From Pinus tabuliformis (Eukaryota; Streptophyta; Pinopsida; Pinales; Pinaceae), in the NCBI GenBank assembly GCA_031772625.1, contig CM062807.1:1146235007-1146299006 (forward strand): DNA of 64,000 nt. The letters run 5' to 3'. A program made the position numbers and the translations under genes. The notes beneath the pieces were generated by a model that searched no databases, was not told the DNA's origin, and saw only the letters and a list, made by a program, of their open reading frames with translations. Positions within the stretch are counted from its first letter, which is position 1. Each line of letters begins with the position of its first letter. Of the stretch, positions 1 to 12,150 are shown one piece after another.

Positions 1-1060
1 TGGCGGAGGTGCTCTTCCCAACTCTGGTTGAAGATCAAGATGTCGTCTAAATACACCACCATGAATTCATTGGTGAAGTGTCTCAAGATGTCATCCATTA
101 ATCTCACGAAGGTTGTAGGGGCATTCATCAACCTGAAAGGCATGACCAACCATTCGAAAAGGCCCTCCTTTGATTTGAAGGCAGTCTTCCACACATCGGA
201 GAGTTTGATAGGCACCTGGTGATAACTAGACTTCAAGTCAATCTTGCTGAAATATTTGGCCCACTTTAGTTGGTCTAGAACAGTGATCGTGTTCAGTGCT
301 CGTTACTCAATACAGAGTCTCTAGGTCCTGTCCTTCTTCTATACCAATACAATTAGGATCGAATAGGGTGATGAGCTTGGTCTGATGTGCCATTTATGCA
401 GTAGCTCTTGAACTTGCCACTTGATATTGTCATTCTCCATAACAGAGCATCGATAAATGAGTCCATTAGTTAGCGTGCGCTCATGGTCAGATCGATGGAG
501 TGCTTGACCTGACAGTGCAGAGGTACCCCTGTAGGTGAGCTGAAAATTTCCTTGTACTCCTCCATGACCTTGTCCATCTATTGTTGTTGTGTGAAGGAGC
601 CCTGTCTGGAAGTCGTGGCCACAAACTTCTTCTTTCCCTAATGGTGAATCATAAGGAAAACAAATTTCCTAGTCTAGGAAATGATCTTACTGCATTTCTT
701 TATGATCAAAGAGATGGCAGTAGGGGGGCTACCTCCGGTATCTTGTACAAGTTATTTCCCAAAGTAATAATCATAGAGTGAGATCTAGACTCATATACAT
801 CATGTCGCTTCCACAAGTATGGTTGTCCTAATAATATATCACAAACTTCAAGAGGGGCTAAAACATAATACCTCATCCATGAAGGGCTTGATGTTGTAGG
901 GAAGGTGACACTGTTGACTAACGTGGAGATCTCGTCCTTCGTGAAGCCACTTGATGGTGTATGGGTGTGGATGTTCTATCGTCGGTATGCCCAACTACTT
1001 CACGATCTCTGCTGAAATGAGGTTCTTTTGGCTCCCACTGTCGACAATGAACTACAGTGG
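1..1060 (-). pseudogene. Ty3/gypsy Pol fragment: protease and reverse transcriptase (partial)
   Basis: Read on the minus strand, about 1010-1060 encodes a retropepsin start (FIVDSGSQKNLIS, with the catalytic Asp-Ser-Gly). About 1-430 encodes RT: a YFSKIDLKSSYHQ block with the first catalytic Asp, a MPFRLMNAP block, and VVYLDDILIF with the Tyr-x-Asp-Asp catalytic motif at about 40-60. Stops interrupt the protease-RT linker and the early RT. The protease follows the zinc-knuckle region closely, so Gag and Pol were probably one reading frame originally. The rest of Pol lies beyond the left edge. Confidence 0.85.
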
Positions 1061-2270
1061 ATAACCTTTCACCCACATATGTGAGTGGAATAGGCATTCC
1101 CCCTCCTCTGGATCTTCAGGATCATTCTTGTGGATCTTGGTTGTGGCCACAGTTTCACTAGGCTCCGCATCAATTATCTTTTTACCTTTTTCATTCCCCT
1201 TGTTGGGTTCTGACTCAAAGATGATACACGTGTCTGATTTAGAAGCCTTCAACTCGGCCACTAGTGACTGCTTGGCCTGGCACTCACTTGTGTTGTGAGT
1301 GGAGCTATTATGGAACTCACACCATTTTCCCATGTCCTTCTTTATCTTTGTGGTGTTGTTCTTTACTTATGGCTTCAACGGGTTGTCCTGGGTCACCCTG
1401 CCTTGGCTTTGGCCTTTTTTCTGTGGTTTGGGGCGCCTTTTCCTTACTTTGGATTCATAGATCCAAAGTATCACTTATTCTGTTTAAACTTCTTCTCAAT
1501 CTTAACAACATATCAGTATGCCATGTCAAGCGATGAGATGTCCAAGAACTCCATCTTATCCTAGATGTACTGGTGTAGACAACAGTAGTACTTGAGTACC
1601 AAATTCCGCTAAGAATCGTTGATACCCAACTTTGTGCGAAGGGTATTGAAAACATGTGTGAACTCTAGCACATCGTGGTCCCTTCCCTGTGTAGCATGGT
1701 CCACTTTATGTATTTATATTCATAGATCCTGACAAGGTAATATTGTTCCTCGATGGCGTCTCGAAAAGAATCGTAAGTAGGTGTGGCTAAAAATAATGAG
1801 GATTCCCTCTTGTCCTTTTGTTCACAGTAGGTTTCCCACAAATCCTTGACATGTGGGGCAACTTTAAGAAGTGCAAAAGTAATCTTTCCTTGTTTGGAAA
1901 AGTCATGAACTAAAAAATATCCTTCCAACATATTCAACCATTTATATACAACGTCTGCATCTATCTAGCCCTCAAATACAGGAATATCGAGGTTAACTTG
2001 TACCTTAAAAGGAGTGGCCCCTCTAGAGTGGATACTAGATGAAGATTCTTTTCCTTTGGATATTCGTTGAAGGGTCTAGGAAAAGTTATCCATCATTGTG
2101 TTCCTCTATCACCCAAGGGCTTCCTCAAGAAATATTTTGAACGGATCTCCTGCCCCCTCGTCTTTATTTTCTTCCTCCATGGGAGGTTGTATGGGTTTGC
2201 GAGACTCGTCTTGCAAAGGTTCAACTAGATTGAGCCCTAACTCCTTATATCCTGACCTCGTTGGGGACAT
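1061..2270 (-). pseudogene. Ty3/gypsy Gag (degraded)
   Basis: The likely start is the minus-strand ATG ending at 2270 (MSPTRSG), about 30 bases after the primer-binding site. At 1665-1937 lies a capsid-type retrotransposon-gag domain with a W-x-Y-C region and a DSFRDAIEEQYY stretch. At 1270-1333 a C-x2-H-x4-H-x4-C motif (CEFHNSSTHNTSEC) is a zinc-knuckle variant seen in plant gypsy Gag proteins. In-frame stops separate the three pieces. This would be the structural protein of the retrotransposon particle. Confidence 0.75.
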
Positions 2271-2298
2271 GAAAAGAAAAACAAAGAAAGAGAAGACC

Positions 2299-2310
2299 GC
2301 TCTAATACCA
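2299..2310 (-). other. Primer-binding site (initiator tRNA-Met type)
   Basis: The minus strand reads TGGTATTAGAGC, one mismatch from TGGTATCAGAGC, the usual primer site complementary to the 3' end of plant initiator tRNA-Met. It sits one base from the LTR edge and just upstream of gag, where a primer site belongs. Confidence 0.75.
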
Positions 2311-2311
2311 C

Positions 2312-2956
2312 TGATCCGAACTTAAACATGAATGCAAAAAATTACACATCTAACCATAAATACATAAATGCAGCATAAATAACACGTCATTTCATTAATA
2401 TCATAATATTGAAATATGCTTAAAAATAGAATGGAAATAAACTAGCTCAGGTTAGGGTAGCTTATCTATGAGAAAAGATATGGTGGCTACATACCTCTGA
2501 ACTATGTTACAATGAGGCTCAAAGGCCTATTTATTATTGAGAAACAATGGAAAACCCTAAACATCCAAAAACCTAACCCTAGGAGATGAAGCGCCAAAAC
2601 TATGGGCCCCGTTTGGGTAAATTGGTACATCAACTTCCCAGGGTCGTAAATTTGGAATACGATCTCTGTTTGGCTATCATAATACCTTGTTCTGAATATC
2701 TTGATGGGGATGCCCAAAAGAAAATTGGCAAGCCAATTTGGGATGTTTTCGGTCTATCCGTTTTCCCTAAAAATGTCGTTTAAGGCCTCCAAACAACTCT
2801 AGAAGTTCAAGACCCGAAAAACTGGCAAAAATAGTAAATTGGGCTACAATTAAGAAAACCAAAAAACTGAAAGAGACATTTTTTGGGGTCCAAGTGGAAT
2901 AGGCGAGTGGCCACCATATCCACTTGGATCAACATTTAGAAAGGCTAAATGTTACA
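2312..2956 (-). repeat. 5' LTR of the left-edge gypsy element (outer boundary provisional)
   Basis: The inner end is fixed by the primer site: the plus strand begins TGATCCGAAC at 2312, so the LTR ends in CA on the minus strand. The outer end is placed at 2956, where the minus strand begins TGTAACATTT. This is a guess, because the partner LTR is outside the window and no target duplication can be tested. A minus-strand TATA-like run (AATAATAAATAG) lies near 2530. Confidence 0.45.
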
Positions 2957-5185
2957 CTTGAGAAAAGGTGGGGGTAAAATTTTCTCACCTCATTCAGTAG
3001 AGGATTTTGGGGACCAAAAGCCTCCAAAAATGAGGATTTGTGATATATAATGGATCATTATATTATTTTTCAACCATCTTAGTGCTTTTAGAGTTGAAAA
3101 AATAGAGGAATCAACTCACAGGACCATTTTTACCCATGGGACTCAGTTTGGCAAATTAGGGTCTAAAACCTTCGAGGACTAGTTTAAGGCAACATATGGA
3201 TTTTTTTTCAGGGTAGAACTTTGTCACCAAGTGTAACACATTTTTTTTCTTGTTATACACACAAATACCTTTCCAACAATGGAAGGATCACCTCAATTGG
3301 AATTTGTAATCAAAATTTATGCCACTTGGAAGTTGACCTTCCTATTTTGACCACCATAATTTAAGAGGATTCCATGCCAGCTTCCATTATTCATGTAAAA
3401 GGAGTTATCCACGTTATTATTATGAATAATATTCTATAAGAGTCCATATTATCACTCTATCTAAGAGTTGAAGGAGTCAAACTTAATCACTAGTAGGCTG
3501 TCAAGTTGTGTTATAATTGAGCCTCTAGGAAGAAAAGGGGTTCCATTCTATTTGAGTGCATTTTGTTACATGGACAATTAGAGTAGTTGAGATGGATAGG
3601 GAGAGAGAAAACAAAGAGGATTTTTTCATTGTAGCATTCTACATTCCACAATTCTCACTTCTTTGTACTTGCATCCATTTTCTATTCATAGAAAGATCAC
3701 ATAGCAACCTCACCTTCCAGCTAGGTTTTCTCTCGAAAGTGTTTTCCATGTTGTATCTTATGTTAATTGTGATTTGTGAGATTTTATTTAATTTTTCCTT
3801 ATATTATGCATAATTATTATTCATATGTATATGAAATATGTATTAATTAACATATCCAAAAATCTACGCATAAATAAACCCTCATAGTATAGATTATAGA
3901 TTTTAAGTATAATTTTATTTGACATATTGCAACAAATTGTCTAGTGGAATATCCACATAAGTTTATGGATCAATGTTCTAGTATCATGAATTCGATGCAA
4001 AATCAACCTAACTTCACCACAAAAATTAACATCTCAAAATCATAATGTGCACTGGTAAAAAAATTGAAGTGGGTTGTGACAACACAAAATAATGATGCTT
4101 GAAACCTATATTATAATAGTGTGCATGCAAGATGGTTATATTATAGGACACTCATATAAGAAGGGACACCATTATATAGAAAAAATGATTGTAATACTTC
4201 ATGAGTCCATCAACAATATAGCCTCACACATGGTTGTTTCACATAACATTACCTTCTATTCAGCTTGGGAATAAGTGTTTGCTTACTATGGGTTATAAGC
4301 TCATAACCAACTCAATAAGATCATTATATAACATGAATCCATTAAGAGTTATTTCAACAAAAGTCACATGTGCCTTTACCATACCTAAAGTAGGCATTAG
4401 CCTTGATATTTTCATGGTCATAGATATTGTCAATCAATCATATCGAACATGGTTAAAAAAATTTCTTACCTAAATCTCCTTCATCACATGTGAAAGGTTG
4501 TATGATTCACTACACTCATATGGATTCCAAGAAAATGTTTGTTTTTATCTACTCGAATTGTCTCATAAGTGTGTGCAATTTACATCATGAGTCCTGCCAA
4601 GGGAAAGGAATGAAGCTATAGACTCACATTTCTCAATCCAAACAAGTAATAATTTATTACTAAGGCAAACTACTCACTACTAGGCACTATAGGAAACTCA
4701 TCTGGCCACCAAACAACGATGGAACTCTCATCCACTACCCCACACAACAAAAGGAAGATATTTCTTTTTTCTTCTTAATAAAAACTCAATTATCTTGTAC
4801 CATCATAGTGTTATTTAGTGCTAGATAAAATAATGCATTATTTTAAATGCCTTTTACGCATAACATATGAACATGAAAACAACATCCCTCCCTTGCAAAA
4901 CACATACAAATTTGAATAATGATTTTGAGAATGGAAATGGTATTTGAGAATTGAGGAGAAGAATGAATTTCCATGAGGTGGAGGACTTCTATGTGTCTCC
5001 ATGATGATTGCACTCAACCCATGCCTCCATAACTATGTGAGGTAGGAATTCCTCACCCACCCCTCCATGCATTCATGATTGACTTCCCAAGTCCAAAGTG
5101 GTAGATTGGCCTCATTTAAGATACATGTTGGAAGATATATAAGCCCATAGGTTGACGCTTTAAAATGGGGAATTCCTTTCCCTTG
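2957..5185. other. No recognisable gene or element
   Basis: AT-rich sequence with short open frames that have no recognisable motifs. I see no LTR ends, primer site, tRNA-like boxes or conserved protein blocks. It may hold older, unrecognisable repeats. Confidence 0.5.
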
Positions 5186-5190
5186 ACTCC

Positions 5191-6698
5191 TGTTGGGCCA
5201 CAAATTTGTCATTATTAATACCACTTTTTAACGTCTATTTAATCCATTTCTACCATTCTTTATCACGACATTTATCATAATTTATCATATAATTCCATTT
5301 TATAATTATTTATGCTTTTATGGATAAATACTATTTTTCTCTTTTATTTTTAATAAATTGATGATTATTATGAATGATTTTACCAATGATGGTTTATTAA
5401 TGAATTTGTTGTAACATCACTCATGATTTTAGCCTCCAAGATCTTTTCCAAATTGCAAATTTCATCTCTAGCTCATAATTAAATATTCCAACTCAGAAAT
5501 TCGGTGGAATAATAAGTGACAGTTTTGCATTGGACGTTTCGGAAAAATGAAGGAGAATCTAGAAAATCCGAAACATGCGTTTTGTCTACAATGGACCAAA
5601 TTAGTTATGTACTGAACAGTTTTCCAAAATTCGATCTGTATTAAGAGAAACAGAAGGTTCTTTGAAGACGATTTTCTCAGATTTGTTGTTGCGACCATTT
5701 TCCAAATTCTTCTTGTTGCAATACCGAATTCGACTTGTTCCTGCTAAATTTTGATGGAAAGATCTTTCAGATTTGATCTTGCTGATCAATTTATTTTGTA
5801 CAATCCGAATTTGTAATGGAAATTAGTTTGTAATCAGCTTTGTTGTAACTTCCCTTTTCTCTCTATGTATTTAGATGAAAACAAAGATCAAAGGGAGGAG
5901 GAGAATAGGAGGAGAATTAGAGGATAATTGGGAGATAGGAGATGGACAATTATTAGATAGGATGTAGGAGAAGAGATAAGAGATGAGATATGAGAGGATG
6001 AACAATTGTTGAATTTGAGGCAAAGCTAAGAGCTTCATTATGCTGTAATTATTTATCTCATATGTTTTAATGAAGCAAGTTATCCATTGAGCTCTACATC
6101 CGTTATTTGTAATTTGATCTGAGTTACTTATTAAGGTAGAACTGAGTCTTGGGCAGTTGGGTCCACTATCTTGGACGAGGTGATGCCTTGAACATCTACA
6201 ATAGTTTAGTTGTGTGCTTGTTTCTTTGAATTTCAATCGTTGTTCTTTAAAGTAAATTTCAATTTCAATCAGGTAATTTGTTAAGTTGCTACATTTTCTA
6301 GATTTGTTATTTCCTGCAAGTTCTAGATTTCATTTGATTTGTTGCTCTAGATTAGCATTTGAATTTTGTTGAGTGCAATAGATTAAATTTCCAATTCAAC
6401 GATGTGTGGTTTAATTTAGCAATGATTCAAGTTGTGTGATTAACATAATTGTTTTTCCTATCATTTACTTTCTTATTTTTAATTTTAGCTTTATTATTCA
6501 AGTCTTGCATTTTATTTCTTGTTGAATGAGCTTAATAGTATAACACACAATCATATAGAACGAGTGTTAGTTGTTGGTATTGTTATGCATATATTTTTCC
6601 GATTTCCTTGAAATAAAAAGGCGCTCCTCGGGTTGATAATTAATGTCTAGGTGATTAGTTGTTTTATTTATTTATTAAGCAATTAATTTTACCCAACA
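5191..6698 (+). repeat. 5' LTR (1508 bp) of the Tat/Athila-like element
   Basis: Begins TGTTGGGCC and ends TTTTACCCAACA; matches 14645-16138 over its full length with scattered substitutions. Short open frames inside recur at the same place in both copies, so they reflect LTR sequence rather than genes. Confidence 0.95.
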
Positions 6699-6701
6699 TT
6701 T

Positions 6702-6719
6702 TGGCATCATTGCCAGGGA
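6702..6719 (+). other. Primer-binding site (tRNA-Asp type, decayed)
   Basis: TGGCATCATTGCCAGGGA starts three bases after the LTR end. The known Tat/Athila site is TGGCGCCGTTGCCGGGGA. The differences are transitions, mostly at CG dinucleotides, as expected from methyl-cytosine decay. Confidence 0.75.
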
Positions 6720-7044
6720 AACAGTCAAATTTCACTACCACACTAATATTTGGTTGTAGATGCATACTTGAATTCATGAGAGTTGCATATTGAAGACAGA
6801 AGGTAAGAACCTATGTGTGCATCTTGGGGAACCAGTGATGGGTCTACCCTCAGTAGTAAGGCTTAGGTCATATAGCATGCACTGATAGAAGTAGGAATTT
6901 TAGAGGTAGAATTTTGAAAAAAATCTCATAATTCCACTCAAGTGGTGATGTAAGCACCACCCATTTCACTACCCAATTGACATGAACATTTGAAGGACGA
7001 GCCTCAAAGAAACACATGAAAATCATCTTCTATTATGGTGAGAA

Positions 7045-8672
7045 ATGGCTCCCATTTTCACTTTTGAATTCCCTATCAAAGATCTAGTAGGAGTGACAAA
7101 AATGCACATAATTCCCCCATCTTCTGTATCGAATTTTCATGGTTTGGAAAATGAAGACCCATATACTTTTTTATTTGAGTTTGGAGTACTTTGTAGAGGA
7201 TATTATTATTGTACTAATGCTCAAAGGTTGAAAGTGTTTCCTCTTACTCTAAAAGGAGCAACTCTCCGATGGTTCATGAGCCTTGGTGGGAACTGCATCC
7301 AAACATGGGAGGACATGAAGAACATATTCTTGAAGAAGTACCAAGACTATTGCAAGGCCGGTGAATATATTTTCAATATTATACAAGGGGAAGATGAAAG
7401 CTTGGAGGGCTATGTAGAGTGATTTCATTACAACCTTCAAAAATCAAAGCATAAGAATTTGAAAAAAGAGATCTTAAAAACACTCATTCTTAAAGGAATC
7501 AAAGATGAATTTTTAAAACCCTTAAATCTAACGGGAAAAGGTGATGTTTTTCATTTATAATATGATGATGTTTGTGAATTATGCATAAGGTATTCAAGAG
7601 GAATATTTAAGGCTGGCAAGAATTCTAGAGAAGTTTCTTCTTTCTTTTCCAAATCTACTACAAGAATAGGAGATATAGGAGTTGAAATCAATTATTTATT
7701 TGAACATTTTAAAATTGATTTTAATAGCTCTCTAAATTCACAATTTCATGTTTTGTAGGTTAAAAAAAAAAACAAGAAATTGAAGAAGTGTTTTTCCCTC
7801 ATTGCCAAACAGAGCATCCCATAGATAGTCACTCTTCCTTATCTAGGATGGAAGTAGCATATCAAAGAGATGGGGAAGCTACAACAAGGTCAAAACCACG
7901 GAAATTGTGGCCTACATTTATGGTTCAAAACACTTCCTCTCCATTTTATTACTTGCATAATCCATTATGGAATACTCATATGTTAGGGCAGCCATGTTAA
8001 TCTCAATATAACTCCCACCAATATTGTCTACAAGTTTGGCATGGTTCATCTTATGATTGCATGACTACTCTCCCTCATCTTGTAGCACAAACACATCATC
8101 CATATTCTTCACCAACTCTTCCACAACATCTTTCTTGCATATCAAAATCATCCACACAACCCAATCAACTACATCATCAAAATCCTCCATGCCCTACACA
8201 ATTTTCTTCTCAACTCATTCCACACCCTCACCATAATAAACTAGTACAACATGCTTACAGTGTTGAACTGCAAAATTTACCTACCCTTCCCACCTATTAT
8301 ATCTCACATGCACCATTTCAGAAAAATTATATTGAAATTGAGAATGTTTCAAATCCAAAAATTGTAGAAGTTATGAAAGAAAATGAGGTTTCTTCTAGCC
8401 TGCATCAACAAGCCGTTTTAAAAACTCAAGAACTTCATGATATGATGGCTATGGGAAATCAAAAAATTAAAGGATATATTGAATATTGGTTTCACTCCAT
8501 CATTTGTTTGCAGCCTCACTCCATACTTCAACAATTTTTTACACCATCTTTTCAAGGGAAGTTGGTTGCTCATACCCTACTATTTATTAACATGCACATT
8601 TCAAATTTGGTTATGCCCATACTTGAAGTATTATTTCGAAAATGGCTCCATTGGAAGTACTCTTATATATAA
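7045..8672 (+). pseudogene. Gag of the Tat/Athila-like element (frameshifted)
   Basis: At 7045-7422 an open frame encodes a retrotransposon-gag domain: an FHGLENEDPYTFLFEF block, then LKGATLRWFMSL and a WEDMKNIFLKKY block typical of plant Ty3 Gag. The same frame continues past a stop (LNLTGKGDVFHL, then YDDVCELCIRYSRG) to about 7750. The reading then moves to another frame (7788-8000 and 8061-8672), giving a degenerate zinc-knuckle-like stretch in which the usual first Cys is Phe, an MEVAYQRDGEATTR block, and a Pro/His/Gln-rich tail. At least one frameshift and several stops break it. It is followed by repeats, not by Pol. Confidence 0.75.
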
Positions 8673-10200
8673 GTATATTCATTTTTCAAAGCAGAGTAGG
8701 TTAGTGTAGAAAATAAAATAAATAAGAACATAAATAAATACATTTTTAATTATTATGTAAAAATAGTTGTTTTTGTTGCAACACATTGTGGAAATCAACA
8801 TCGGTGATAAATATTTTTATTTATTTGTGTATGTAGATGTATTATACTGAAAATAATATTTCTACAAACACTCATATTCATTTTTATCACCAATTTGAAA
8901 AATTTGCTTGAATATCATATTTTTTTTCTTGCAGGCTTGATGAAAGTTCTGAAAACACAGTCGGGATAGTCATGTTTTGAGGGACCAAAAGGGAATATTT
9001 TTAAAACCCATTTCTATCCTAAGTATCCCCTTATGTCTACGTCCCAACCCAATTCTAATCACTCCATTTGGATTTGAAACTAAGAAGTTATAACCAAAAC
9101 ATTGACAGGGTGTCTAGTAGGCAGCGCAAGAACAGAGTTGGGACAGTCCGCTTTTGGAGGCCTAAATAACTATATTTTTTAAACTTTTTCTATGGTATAT
9201 TCTTCTATGAATCTAGTCTACAAAGCAATTTGAATCACTCAATTTTGATACCTTATGATAAAGTTATGACCTAAATACTGACTATCTATCATAAATCAAC
9301 ACTCTTAAAACTTTGTTTTTCCTGTTGTTCATTAAAGTATTTAACCCATCAATTATTCTTGTCTTCAAAACTTGTTTATATTGGAGATAAATAAATTAAT
9401 ATACTTTCATTTCCAATTTTAATCAGATCAATTTGTCATCAAACGAAAAATGTATGCTTAAAATATGCATTGGTTGTCTAAGCTGGGAAATCAAAAATGA
9501 CTCTGTTATGCAGGTCCTCCTAAGTAAATTTGATAGATCATCTCATGAAATTTTAAAAACCTATTTCTACTGGTGATATACCTTTTAAATAAATCTCATT
9601 TTGCTTTCAAATCACTCAAATCAGATGAAAAACAAAGGAGTTATGACTAAACACTACTGGTTAGTATGGTCAGCCACTGCTCTCCCGTAGGTGACAAATA
9701 ACTTTTTTCTTTGTTTATCTTTCTGTGGATTTATTTTTTACTGAGTAACTACTTGTTATTTTTTTCTTATGTCTTGAATTATGAGAGCCCGGTCACCTCT
9801 CTTCTTCCACGATTTCATGTTTAATTGTAGGTAGACACTCGTTTTTTGCAGGTTCCAGGAGAATAAAAGAACTCAATTTATGAATGAGCGATTCTTGAAA
9901 GAGATGTTAATGAAACAAGAGAATTTCATCCAATTAATTACCTAATAGATTCATAACAGAAGAAATGGAGAATTGATTTCTATTTGAAGATTCATGTCAC
10001 TACTGTCAAAACAATTTTCCAAGAGATCATTTTTTTCCATTGACAAATTGATATTCCTTTAGGAAATAACATCATAGCTGTTGTAGCTTAATTAATTAAT
10101 TTATTTACTGTTTTTAAATAACGTGTTGTTTCTTTTCTAATTTCTCTTATGTTTTTATGTTTCAAGTGTTGCTTCCTTCAAATTTGTAGTTTCTACTCCA
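8673..10200 (+). repeat. Diverged ~180-200 bp repeat units downstream of gag
   Basis: Three loosely similar units are seen at about 8950-9130, 9131-9300 and 9464-9690. Each has a GGGACAGTC-like start, then an A-run and a TTTTTCTAT-type stretch. Each also has an AATCACTC(A/C)A-type block followed by AAGTTATGACCAAA or close variants. No protein is apparent. The flanking 8673-8950 and 9691-10200 are AT-rich with nothing recognised. They occupy the space where Pol would begin in an autonomous element. Confidence 0.45.
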
Positions 10201-12150
10201 TTAGCGATTGAACAACACTTTTGTGTATCTTATTTTTGTTGTTCAAATGATTGAACAATTGTTATTCAATCGATTGAATGACACTTTTGCGTGTTTTATT
10301 TTTGTTGTTCAAACGATTGAACGATTGTTGTTCAATCGATTGAATGACACTTTTGTGTGTTTTATTTTTGTTGTTCAAATGACTAAACGATTGTTGTTCA
10401 ATCGATTGAACATCACTTTTGCGTGTTTTATTTTTGTTGTTCAAACGATTAAATGATTGTTGTTCAATCGATTAAACAACACTTTTGCATGGTTTATTTT
10501 TGTTGTTCAAATGATTGAACGATTGTTGTTCAATCGATTGAACAACACTTTTGCGTGTTTTATTTTTGTTGTTCAAATGATTGAATGATTGTTGTTCAAT
10601 CGATTGAACAACACTTTTGCGTGTTTTATTTTTGTTGTTCAAACGATTGAACGATTGTTGTTCAATCGATTGAACAACACTTTTGTGTGTTTTACTTTTG
10701 CTGTTCAAACGATTGAACGATTGTTGTTCAATCGATTGAACGTCACTTTTGTGTGTCTTACTTTAGCTGTTCAAACGATTGAACGATTGTTGTTCAATCA
10801 ATTGAACGCCACTTTTGTGTGTCTTATTTTTGTTGTTCAAACGATTGAACGATTTTTGTTCAATCGATTGAATGACATTTTTCCGTGTTTTATTTTTGTT
10901 GTTCAAACGATTGAACAATTGTTGTTTAATCGATTGAACAACACTTTTGCATGTTTTATTTTTGTTGTTCAAACGATTGAACATAAATTTCACGTGTTTT
11001 ATTTTTTGTTGTTCAAAAGATTGATGTTCAATCGATTGAACAACACTTTTGCATGTTTTATTTTCGTTGTTCAAACGATTGAACGATTGTTGTTCAATCA
11101 ATTGAACGACACTTTTGCATGTTTTATTTTTGTTGCTAAACGATAATTTTGCATGTTTTATTTTTACTGTTCAAACAATTGAATGATTGTTGTTCAATCG
11201 ATTGAACAACACGTTTGTGTGTTTTATATTTTGCAGTTCAAACGATTAAATGATTGTTATTCAATCAATTGAAAAACACTTTTGCGTGTTTTATTTTAGT
11301 TGTTCAAATGATTGAATGATCGTTGTTCAATCGATTGAACGACACTTTTGTGTGTTTTATTTTTGTTTTTCAAACGATTGAACGATTTTCATTCAATCGA
11401 TTGAACAACACTTGTGCGTGTTTTATTTTTGTTGTTCAAATGATCGAATGATCATTGTTCAATCGATTGAACAACACTTTTGTGTGTTTTATTTTTGTTG
11501 TTCAAACGATTGAACGATTTCTTTTCAATCGATTGAACAACGTTTTTGTGTATTTTATTTTTTGTTGTTCAAACGATTGAATGATTGTTGTTCAATCAAT
11601 TGAATGACACTTTTTCATGTTTTATTTTTTTTGTTCAAATGATTGAATGATTGTTCTTCAATCGATTGAACAACACTTTTGTATATTTTATTTTTGTTGT
11701 TCAAATGATTGAACGATTGTTGTTCAATTGATTGAATGACACTTTTGCATGTCTAATTTTTGTTGTTCAAACGATTGAATGATTGTTGTTCAATCGATTG
11801 AACAACACTTTTGTGTTTTTTATTTTTGTTGTTCAAATAATTGAACGATTGTTGTTCAATCATTTGAACAACACTTTTGCGTGTTTTATTTTTGTTTTTC
11901 AAACGATTAAACGATTATTGTTCAATTGATTGAACAACACTTTTGCGTGTTTTATTTTTGTTGTTCAAATGATTGAACAATTGTTGTTCAATCGATTGAA
12001 TAACACTTTTGTGTTTTTTGAATTTTGTTGTTCAAACAATTGAATGATTATTGTTCAATCGATTGAAAAAAATTCTTTGCGTGTTTTTTCTTTTTGATTT
12101 TGCTATTCAATCGATTGAACGATTGCTGTTCAATCAATTGAACAACACTT
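10201..12150 (+). repeat. 66-bp minisatellite, about 29 tandem units, palindrome-rich
   Basis: The unit contains the perfect palindrome GTTCAATCGATTGAAC, a T-rich spacer (ACACTTTTGCGTGTTTTAT type) and a second near-palindrome, GTTCAAACGATTGAAC. Exact 66-base spacing is seen at 10267, 10333 and 10399. A few later units carry small deletions, for example near 10980-11030 and 11135. Because 66 is a multiple of three, the array stays open in one plus and one minus frame for long stretches, giving 22-residue repeats on both strands. I treat those frames as a by-product of the period. Confidence 0.97.

Larger units (their letters stand above)
1..2956 (-). mobile_element. Ty3/gypsy LTR retrotransposon, 5' part only (runs off left edge)
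   Basis: On the minus strand the order from right to left is LTR, primer-binding site, gag, zinc-knuckle-like motif, protease and reverse transcriptase, which is the Ty3/gypsy order. The window edge cuts the element just past the RT active site, so RNase H, integrase and the second LTR are not visible. Several in-frame stops mark it as dead. It stands alone, with no link to neighbouring elements. The family assignment is firm; the lineage within Ty3/gypsy is not determined. Confidence 0.85.

Noticed and set aside
3556..3813. 85-residue frame with hydrophobic stretches
   Set aside because: No family resemblance, no promoter or splice context, AT-rich composition.
5871..6236. 121-residue minus-strand frame
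   Set aside because: It recurs at the same place in the other LTR (15368-15676) in a shorter form and has no known motif; it is LTR sequence.
10589..11146. A 185-residue protein of 22-residue repeats
   Set aside because: It follows from a 66-bp DNA repeat; the other strand is open too, and the start and stop fall at random points in the array.
10201..12150. CRISPR array
   Set aside because: The units are contiguous near-identical 66-bp repeats with no unique spacers, in a plant retroelement.
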